Source of the DNA: an uncultured Lachnospiraceae bacterium | GTDB taxonomy: Bacteria; Bacillota; Clostridia; Lachnospirales; Lachnospiraceae | Reading direction: 5' to 3' | NCBI GenBank assembly: GCA_910578605.1 | Contig: CAJTQG010000001.1 | Coordinates: forward strand, 15,843 to 71,943 | DNA length: 56,101 bases | Position numbers and translations under genes: made by a program | Part shown: positions 50,950 through 56,101 of the stretch, one piece after another | How positions within the stretch are numbered: position 1 is the stretch's first letter | Layout of the letters: every line of letters begins with the position of its first letter | Notes under the pieces: model-generated | The model's database searches: none | Told to the model about the DNA's origin: nothing | The model's input: only the letters and a program-made list of their open reading frames with translations

Positions 50950-51915
50950 CTAGTCTTCATTTGGATTCAGGGACAACCCTAATTCCTTTAATTTACCAAG
51001 GACTTCTTCTAATGATTTACGTCCTAAGTTTCTTACCTTCATCATATCCTCCGGTGTTCTGTTTGTTAACTCTTCCACCGTGTTGATGCCTGCTCTCTTC
51101 AAGCAGTTGTAAGAACGAACCGATAACTCCAATTCATCAATGTTCATTTCCAACACTTTTTCTTTTTGATTATCCTCTTTCTCTACCATAACTTCTGCAG
51201 TCTTGGCATTTTCGGACAAATCAATAAACAGACTTAAGTGTTCGCTGAGCACCTTCGCTGCCAAGCTGACAGCTTCATCTGGAACTAGAGTACCGTTTGT
51301 ATATACATCTAATGTGAGCTTATCAAAATCTGTAATCTGACCAACACGGGTGTTCTGGATAGATAAATTTACACGCTCTACCGGCGTATAGATAGAATCA
51401 ATAGCAATCACCCCGATTGGCAGTTCATCGCTCTTATTCTTATCTGCACTTATATATCCTCTTCCCTTTGTGATGGTAAGTTCCATATATAATTTGCTAT
51501 CCGCACCACCGTTAAGTGTCGCAATAACCAAATCCTTATTTAATATTTCAATATCCTGGTCTGCCTGAATATCTGCGGCGGTTACCACTCCCTCGCCGTA
51601 AAATTCAACATAGGCAACTTTTGGCTCATTTGTACTGCTTGTATTTTTAATTGCCAGATTCTTTAAGTTCATAATAATTTCCGTCACATCTTCCTTCACA
51701 CCGGGGATGGAACTGAATTCATGTAAAACCCCTTCAATCTTAACCTGGCTCACAGCAGCCCCTGGTAAAGAAGAAAGCATAATTCTTCTCAATGAATTAC
51801 CAAGAGTAGTACCATATCCTCTTTCTAACGGTTCCACTACAAATTTACCATATTTATTATCTTCTGAGATTTCTACAATCTCAATATTTGGTTTTTCAAA
51901 ATCGAACACTAGCAA
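50950..51915 (-). CDS. rpoA: RNA polymerase alpha subunit
   Basis: 321 aa. N-terminal dimerisation domain (GYGTTLGNSLRRIMLSSLPG, GVLHEFSSIPGVKEDVTEI), linker, and alpha-CTD (about 250-310: LELSVRSYNCLKRAGINTVE, VRNLGRKSLEEVLGKLKELG). Between rpsD and rplQ in the standard alpha operon. Confidence 0.98.
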   Translation of the reverse strand: MLVFDFEKPNIEIVEISEDNKYGKFVVEPLERGYGTTLGNSLRRIMLSSLPGAAVSQVKIEGVLHEFSSIPGVKEDVTEIIMNLKNLAIKNTSSTNEPKVAYVEFYGEGVVTAADIQADQDIEILNKDLVIATLNGGADSKLYMELTITKGRGYISADKNKSDELPIGVIAIDSIYTPVERVNLSIQNTRVGQITDFDKLTLDVYTNGTLVPDEAVSLAAKVLSEHLSLFIDLSENAKTAEVMVEKEDNQKEKVLEMNIDELELSVRSYNCLKRAGINTVEELTNRTPEDMMKVRNLGRKSLEEVLGKLKELGLSLNPNED

Positions 51916-51951
51916 GCCCCTCCTTTATTTGGGTTTGGGTCGTCAAATCAA

Positions 51952-52545
51952 TTATTTAGAATACAACTCGACGATAAGCATCTCATTTACAGGAACATCA
52001 ATTACTTCTCTAGTAGGGATTTCTTTAATGGTTCCCTTCAGAGCTTCCTGATCTGCCTCAAGCCATTCCGGAACTAACCTTCCGCCTGTAACCTCCAGAA
52101 TATCTTTATATCTCTGAGAACCTTTGCTCTTCTCTCTGATTTCGATAACATCGCCAGCCTTCACTAAGTAAGACGGAATGTTTACACATTTTCCATTTAC
52201 CAGCACATGCTTGTGATCTACAATCTGTCTGGCTTCTCTTCTAGTTCTTGCATATCCTAAACGGAACATTACATTATCAAGTCTTAACTCAAGTAATGTC
52301 ATCAGGTTATGACCTGTCATACCATTCATTTTACTAGCTTTTTTGTAGTAATTTCTAAAAGGCTTTTCTAACACACCATAAATGAATTTGGCTTTCTGTT
52401 TTTCTCTTAACTGTAAACCATATTCACTTAATTTTCTATTTGCTCTTTTTAATTGTCTGTTTGATTTTTTATCTATTCCTAAAAAAACCGGATCTAATTC
52501 AAGTGATCTGCATCTCTTAAGAACAGGAACTCTATTGACTGCCAT
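51952..52545 (-). CDS. rpsD: 30S ribosomal protein S4
   Basis: 197 aa. Zinc-free (C-minus) form: only Cys 12 is in the N-terminal region where C-plus S4 has four. The S4 RNA-binding domain is at about 90-155 (RLDNVMFRLGYARTRREARQ, HVLVNGKCVNIPSYLVKAGD). In many bacteria S4 is the autogenous repressor of the alpha operon; see the structured spacer before rpsM. Confidence 0.98.
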   Translation of the reverse strand: MAVNRVPVLKRCRSLELDPVFLGIDKKSNRQLKRANRKLSEYGLQLREKQKAKFIYGVLEKPFRNYYKKASKMNGMTGHNLMTLLELRLDNVMFRLGYARTRREARQIVDHKHVLVNGKCVNIPSYLVKAGDVIEIREKSKGSQRYKDILEVTGGRLVPEWLEADQEALKGTIKEIPTREVIDVPVNEMLIVELYSK

Positions 52546-52561
52546 CTAATTGCACCTCCTA

Positions 52562-52957
52562 TTAGACTCTTCTACGTTTTGGCGGACGACATCCGTTATG
52601 TGGAACTGGTGTCACGTCCTTGATACTGATTACTTCAAGTCCGCATGCTGAAAGAGCACGAATTGCTGCCTCTCTTCCTGAGCCTGGACCTTTTACGAAT
52701 ACATCAACTGATTTCAAACCGTGTACAAGAGCTGCTTTAGTTGCAGTTTCCGCTGCCATCTGAGCTGCATAAGGAGTAGATTTCCTTGAACCTCTAAATC
52801 CCAGACCTCCGGCACTTGCCCAAGACAATGCATTTCCCTGTGCATCTGTCAATGTGACAATTGTATTATTAAAAGATGACTGAATATGTGCCTGTCCGCG
52901 TTCAACGTTTTTCTTTACACGCTTTTTTGTCACTTTTTTTGTAACTTTTTTAGCCAT
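52562..52957 (-). CDS. rpsK: 30S ribosomal protein S11
   Basis: 131 aa, normal length. Basic N-terminus of repeated TKK units, then AHIQSSFNNTIVTLTDAQGN, SAGGLGFRGSRKSTPYAAQM, VKGPGSGREAAIRALSACGL and the C-terminal PHNGCRPPKRRRV. Confidence 0.98.
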   Translation of the reverse strand: MAKKVTKKVTKKRVKKNVERGQAHIQSSFNNTIVTLTDAQGNALSWASAGGLGFRGSRKSTPYAAQMAAETATKAALVHGLKSVDVFVKGPGSGREAAIRALSACGLEVISIKDVTPVPHNGCRPPKRRRV

Positions 52958-53087
52958 TTTAAAACTAACCTCCCTTATGGGTTCCCGTCTTGCGGGTGAA
53001 TTTCATTGTTTCAAATATTGTATTATACAATCTTAATACTGTTAACTATCATTCATTATATCTTAATATCTATAATATCAATGATTG

Positions 53088-53456
53088 TTATTTTTTCTTG
53101 TTTGCAACTGTTCTCTTAGGACCTTTTCTTGTTCTTGCGTTGGTCTTTGTCTTCTGACCACGAACAGGCAGTCCTTTTCTGTGACGGATTCCTCTATAGC
53201 ATCCGATTTCCTGCAATCTCTTGATGTTCATAGCGATTTCTCTTCTCAAATCACCTTCTACAGTTTGAGTCGCATCAATCACTGCGCTGATAGCCTTAAC
53301 TTCATCGTCTGTCAAATCTCTGACACGAGTGTCAGGATTAACCTTTGCTTCTGCTAAGATACGATTTGCACTTACTCTTCCTATTCCATAGATGTAAGTC
53401 AAACCAATTTCAACACGTTTTTCTCTTGGTAAATCAACACCTGAAATACGAGCCAT
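53088..53456 (-). CDS. rpsM: 30S ribosomal protein S13
   Basis: 122 aa. MARISGVDLPREKRVEIGLT start, IGRVSANRILAEAKVNPDTR and the basic tail RHRKGLPVRGQKTKTNARTR. ATG 53454-53456 is used; the frame opens 6 codons earlier, but those codons contain the GGAGG ribosome-binding site. First gene of the S13-S11-S4-alpha-L17 run. Confidence 0.98.
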   Translation of the reverse strand: MARISGVDLPREKRVEIGLTYIYGIGRVSANRILAEAKVNPDTRVRDLTDDEVKAISAVIDATQTVEGDLRREIAMNIKRLQEIGCYRGIRHRKGLPVRGQKTKTNARTRKGPKRTVANKKK

Positions 53457-53777
53457 GTGTGTTTGCACCTCCATAGTTAATTCTTTTTTAAGGTTAGAAA
53501 GACTACGTAGCCCGCAGAATCACTCCCGCGTCTGAAATGTAGAACGCACTCTCACTTTCCTCAATCCAATTTGTTTCAAAAATAGATAAAATATCATTTA
53601 TTTTTTAAGTGATAAACAAATTTGCCTATCACTGCAGCCGCAAAATTACTTTGCAACACTCCCACGAGTGTCATAGCCCTTACCAACATTCTCAGCTCTA
53701 TCAAAATTTATTATTCTATACATTGGTAAGTAATTTTACAAAACCAAAAATCCAGGTTTTTTCAGCCTTTTGGCAAA
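53457..53777 (-). promoter_or_regulatory. Long structured spacer before rpsM, candidate r-protein leader
   Basis: About 320 nt between rpmJ and rpsM, far longer than other gaps in the operon. Possible three-way junction: AAAATTACTT/AAGTAATTTT (53728-53737 with 53642-53651) enclosing ACCAA/TTGGT (53723-53727, 53682-53686) and ACACTC/GAGTGT (53656-53661, 53666-53671). A further AGTGATA/TATCACT hairpin follows (near 53608-53633). This is where E. coli S4 represses its operon, but the fold looks different. Confidence 0.5.
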
Positions 53778-53891
53778 TTAACCCTGTCTCTGTTTGTGTT
53801 TTGGATTCTCACAGATTACTCTGATGCTTCCTTTTCTTTTGATTATTTTGCATTTTTCGCAAATAGGTTTAACTGATGACCTTACCTTCAC
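53778..53891 (-). CDS. rpmJ: 50S ribosomal protein L36
   Basis: A 37-aa protein with a GTG start (53889-53891) behind AAAGGAGGATTCTGCT, easily missed by ORF callers. It reads MKVRSSVKPICEKCKIIKRK and ends NPKHKQRQG. The zinc ribbon ligands Cys 11, Cys 14, Cys 27 and His 32 are intact (the C-plus form). Lies between infA and rpsM as expected. Confidence 0.97.
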   Translation of the reverse strand: MKVRSSVKPICEKCKIIKRKGSIRVICENPKHKQRQG

Positions 53892-53925
53892 AGCAGAATC
53901 CTCCTTTCAAAAAAGTCCGTTTTAC

Positions 53926-53955
53926 ATTGTAACACTTGCATTCTAGGCCTGTCAA
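53926..53955 (-). promoter_or_regulatory. Internal promoter before rpmJ
   Basis: Minus strand TTGACA (53950-53955), 18-bp spacer, TACAAT (53926-53931). It could start a separate transcript for rpmJ and the alpha operon. Confidence 0.65.
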
Positions 53956-53994
53956 GTGCATTTTTGCATTTTATTTCATATTTTGTCTTTTACT

Positions 53995-54060
53995 GTTACT
54001 ATTCACAGCCACATAAGAACAATTAGCCAGATTCGGTTTGAAGTGGCCGTGAATAGTAAC
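53995..54060 (-). other. 18-bp hairpin between infA and rpmJ
   Basis: GTTACTATTCACGGCCAC (54060-54043 on the minus strand) pairs over 18 bp with GTGGCTGTGAATAGTAAC (54012-53995), with one G-U wobble and a 30-nt loop. On the plus strand the wobble becomes an A-C mismatch, so it is built for the leftward transcript. No T-tract follows; it starts 9 nt after the infA stop. Confidence 0.65.
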
Positions 54061-54068
54061 TACTTTTT

Positions 54069-54287
54069 CTATTTATCTCTCCAGATAATTCTTCCCTTTG
54101 TCAAGTCATACGGTGACAATTCAATTGTTACTGTATCTCCTGGAAGGATTCGAATAAAATTCATTCTCAGCTTTCCGCTAATGTGCGCCAACACTTGGTG
54201 ACCATTCTCTAATTCCACCTGAAACATAGCATTGGGAAGCTTTTCAATTACCTTTCCTTCAATTTCAATCACATCTGCTTTTGACAT
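54069..54287 (-). CDS. infA: Translation initiation factor IF-1
   Basis: 72 aa, standard S1/OB-fold: MSKADVIEIEGKVIEKLPNA, VELENGHQVLAHISGKLRMN, YDLTKGRIIWRDK. ATG 54285-54287 follows TAGGAGGATTTTAAAT. 14 bp after the KOW protein gene. Confidence 0.98.
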   Translation of the reverse strand: MSKADVIEIEGKVIEKLPNAMFQVELENGHQVLAHISGKLRMNFIRILPGDTVTIELSPYDLTKGRIIWRDK

Positions 54288-54300
54288 ATTTAAAATCCTC

Positions 54301-54585
54301 CTACACATTTTCATTGTGACAATATTGTATTGCTTTTTTAATTTCTTTTTTTACTTCTTCATTGCGGATTGTTTTGTCTTTACATTTTTCGGCTAATCCG
54401 CTTTTTAATTTTATTGGCATTAAATGCTTTTTTTTCTTTCTTTTCGGCTTCTGAATCGTTCTTGATTTGCCGTCTGCAATCAACACTTCTTTTTCTCTCT
54501 CTTCTATTATTAGAAAAGTTTCTCCAACATCGTGTCCTGCAAGAGATACGGCAAAGGTGCCAACCTCAAATCTATTTCCTTTCAT
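54301..54585 (-). CDS. KOW-domain RNA-binding protein (L14e/L19e-like)
   Basis: 94 aa. An N-terminal KOW segment (FEVGTFAVSLAGHDVGETFL, IIEEREKEVLIADGKSRTIQ) is followed by a lysine-rich stretch (KPKRKKKKHLMPIKLKS). This protein sits between map and infA in many Clostridia and resembles the beginning of archaeal/eukaryotic L14e. It may associate with the ribosome, but its role is unproven. ATG at 54585 is preferred (GGATGA spaced 7-9 nt); 54597 is too close to its AAGG. Confidence 0.85.
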   Translation of the reverse strand: MKGNRFEVGTFAVSLAGHDVGETFLIIEEREKEVLIADGKSRTIQKPKRKKKKHLMPIKLKSGLAEKCKDKTIRNEEVKKEIKKAIQYCHNENV

Positions 54586-54653
54586 TGCAACGCTCATCCT
54601 TATCTATCTTCTCTGTTTAGCGTATCCCACTAAAATGTTTCATTCCTGCAAGG

Positions 54654-55409
54654 TTATTGACTGAGGCTTAAAATTTCCGGCTCACCGTCGGTAATCAGTA
54701 TCGTATTTTCATAATGAGCCGAGAGGGAGCCGTCCAATGTAGTCACTGTCCACTTATCCTCCTGCCAGTTTACCCGATAATCACCTGCATTAATCATAGG
54801 TTCTATGGCAAGGGTCATTCCTGCCCGAAGCTTAGGCCCTCTTTTTTCCTGCGCCTTGTTTGGCACTTGTGGCTCTTCATGGAGTTCACTGCCGATTCCA
54901 TGACCTACCAAATCCAATACTACGCCAAAGCCAAAGCTTTCTGCATATTCTCCGATTGCCCGGGAAATATCATTTAAATGATAGCCTTCTTTTGCAAATT
55001 TAATACCTTCAAAAAAGCTTTGTCTGGTTACTTCTATCAACTTTGCCGCCTGGTCATTCACCTTGCCGATGGCATGGGTGCGGGCAGCATCCGAATGATA
55101 GCCGTTATAATATACACCGGCATCCAGACTTACGATATCGCCTTCCTTGATGATGCGCTTTTTACTTGGAATTCCGTGTACCACCTCATCATTTACAGAG
55201 ACACAAATAGATGCGGGATATCCCTGATAATTGAAAAAGGATGGTTCACATCCTTTAGAGTGTATCAGTTCTCTCCCAATCCTGTCTATCTCCCATGTGG
55301 TCATACCCGGATGTAAGCTTTTTCCAAGTTCCTCATGCACGAAAGCGAGAATTTTTCCCGCTTCCCGCATAATCTCAATTTCTCTATGTGATTTTATGGA
55401 TATTGACAT
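54654..55409 (-). CDS. map: Type I methionine aminopeptidase
   Basis: 251 aa. Metal ligands are readable: Asp in IVSLDAGVYYNGYHSDAART (two), His in VGHGIGSELHEEPQVP, Glu in LAIEPMI and Glu in AHYENTILIT. Removes the N-terminal Met from nascent proteins. Starts 4 bp after adk ends, in the standard adk-map-infA order. Confidence 0.98.
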   Translation of the reverse strand: MSISIKSHREIEIMREAGKILAFVHEELGKSLHPGMTTWEIDRIGRELIHSKGCEPSFFNYQGYPASICVSVNDEVVHGIPSKKRIIKEGDIVSLDAGVYYNGYHSDAARTHAIGKVNDQAAKLIEVTRQSFFEGIKFAKEGYHLNDISRAIGEYAESFGFGVVLDLVGHGIGSELHEEPQVPNKAQEKRGPKLRAGMTLAIEPMINAGDYRVNWQEDKWTVTTLDGSLSAHYENTILITDGEPEILSLSQ

Positions 55410-55413
55410 AGTT

Positions 55414-56058
55414 TTATGCTCCTAAAATATTTACAATATCAGTAAATACGTCCTGCATATCCTTTGTGCCATCCACTTCCACCAACACTTCCTTTGCCTT
55501 ATAATAGTCAATTAACGGCTGTGTCTGTTCATGGTACACACCTAATCTCTTTTGCACTGTCTCTGGCTTATCATCATCTCTCAAAATCAGCTCGCTGCCG
55601 CATCTGTCACATATTCCCTCCACCTTAGTAGGAATATGTACAATATGGTAAGTTGCACCACAGGAAACACAAGCTCTTCTACCAGACATTCTGTTGACAA
55701 TATTTTCATCAGGAACTTCCACATTTAAAGCAAAATCAATTTTCTCACCTAATTTATCCAAAGCAGCATCTAAACTTTCTGCCTGAGGAATCGTACGAGG
55801 AAAACCATCTAACACATAACCGTTGGCACAATCCTCTTTTCCCACTCTGTCCACTACCAAATCCACTACCAACTCATCAGGAACAAGTAAGCCCTGGTCC
55901 ATATATGTTTTTGCCTTCTGTCCCAGCTCTGTTCCCTCTTTAATATTAGCGCGGAAAATATCCCCCGTGGAAATATGAGGAATTCCATATTTGTCAGCAA
56001 TCATTTTTGCCTGTGTGCCTTTTCCTGCACCTGGTGCGCCTAACATAATAATCTTCAT
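55414..56058 (-). CDS. adk: Adenylate kinase
   Basis: 214 aa, long zinc-containing form. P-loop GAPGAGKGTQ (7-16), NMP-binding STGDIFRANI, DGFPRTIPQAESLD, and a LID with two Cys pairs (CVSCG and CDRCG) that bind structural zinc in Gram-positive enzymes. Interconverts ATP+AMP and 2 ADP. AAAGGTGGTTTTACT precedes the ATG; secY is expected just upstream but is outside the window. Confidence 0.98.
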   Translation of the reverse strand: MKIIMLGAPGAGKGTQAKMIADKYGIPHISTGDIFRANIKEGTELGQKAKTYMDQGLLVPDELVVDLVVDRVGKEDCANGYVLDGFPRTIPQAESLDAALDKLGEKIDFALNVEVPDENIVNRMSGRRACVSCGATYHIVHIPTKVEGICDRCGSELILRDDDKPETVQKRLGVYHEQTQPLIDYYKAKEVLVEVDGTKDMQDVFTDIVNILGA

Positions 56059-56101
56059 AGTAAAACCACCTTTCTTCTTAAATTTACTTTCTTAATTTAC
56101 T

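Noticed and set aside
1..56101. CRISPR array or prophage
   Set aside because: No regularly spaced direct repeats and no phage structural, integrase or cas genes were seen.

Overview
The window looks like chromosome from a low-GC, anaerobic gut-type Firmicute, most likely a Lachnospiraceae (Clostridium cluster XIVa) member. The clues are an AT-rich composition with strong Shine-Dalgarno sites, the gene order adk-map-KOW protein-infA-rpmJ-rpsM-rpsK-rpsD-rpoA-rplQ-ecfA-ecfT-truA-rplM-rpsI, lysine-rich Big2 surface proteins, an indolepyruvate:ferredoxin oxidoreductase and a sensory-type [FeFe] hydrogenase. All family names come from reading the translated sequence; no database was searched.

Layout. 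1-5 kb holds a 5'-truncated ABC-F ribosome-protection protein, a DUF3877-like protein, a GNAT acetyltransferase and a BceAB-type peptide-antibiotic transporter with a recognisable operator/promoter. 5.2-7.5 kb is a worn accessory stretch: strong hairpins, a DUF1016/YhcG nuclease-like gene and a frameshifted DUF6061-like gene. 7.6-22.9 kb is a glucuronoxylan locus read leftward (cytoplasmic GH115, DMT-type membrane protein, giant secreted GH115, giant secreted LamG/Big2 protein) with a divergent AraC regulator. 23-29.2 kb is a patchwork: DUF188 protein, a broken DUF5104-like lipoprotein, a WYL regulator with its ClbS/DfsB-like target, an IS3 transposase scar, a chloramphenicol-phosphotransferase-like kinase, a CD3324-like regulator, and a BceRS-like two-component system far from any transporter.

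29.4-41.1 kb is the most unusual part. A circularly permuted GH3 glycosidase and, 9 kb away, an orphan lipoprotein are preceded by two copies of the same ~150-nt structured leader, each with a tiny conserved upstream ORF and a possible pseudoknot. I do not recognise this leader as a known riboswitch. Between them lie a hydrogenase-like/methyl-accepting fusion protein, a MarR-MATE operon, and a fused IorAB with a phenylacetate-CoA-ligase-like gene. 41.4-44.5 kb has a Cu/Zn-SOD-like protein, a tandem hemerythrin, an unknown protein and a complete type I toxin-antitoxin locus (38-aa holin-like toxin, sequestered ribosome-binding site, convergent antisense RNA). 44.5-45.3 kb is mobile-element debris.

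45.3-56.1 kb is the conserved ribosomal/ECF block read leftward. Its oddities are a fused EcfA-EcfA' ATPase with a lysine-rich linker, a ~320-nt structured spacer before rpsM, and an 18-bp hairpin between infA and rpmJ.

How the genes work together: the GH115 and GH3 enzymes suggest plant-xylan/glucoside use. IorAB plus the CoA ligase suggest conversion of aromatic amino acids to aryl-acetates. The ABC-F, Bce, MATE and ClbS-like genes form a scattered antibiotic/toxin-defence set. The hemerythrin, SOD-like and hydrogenase-sensor proteins suggest sensing and handling of O2 and redox state.
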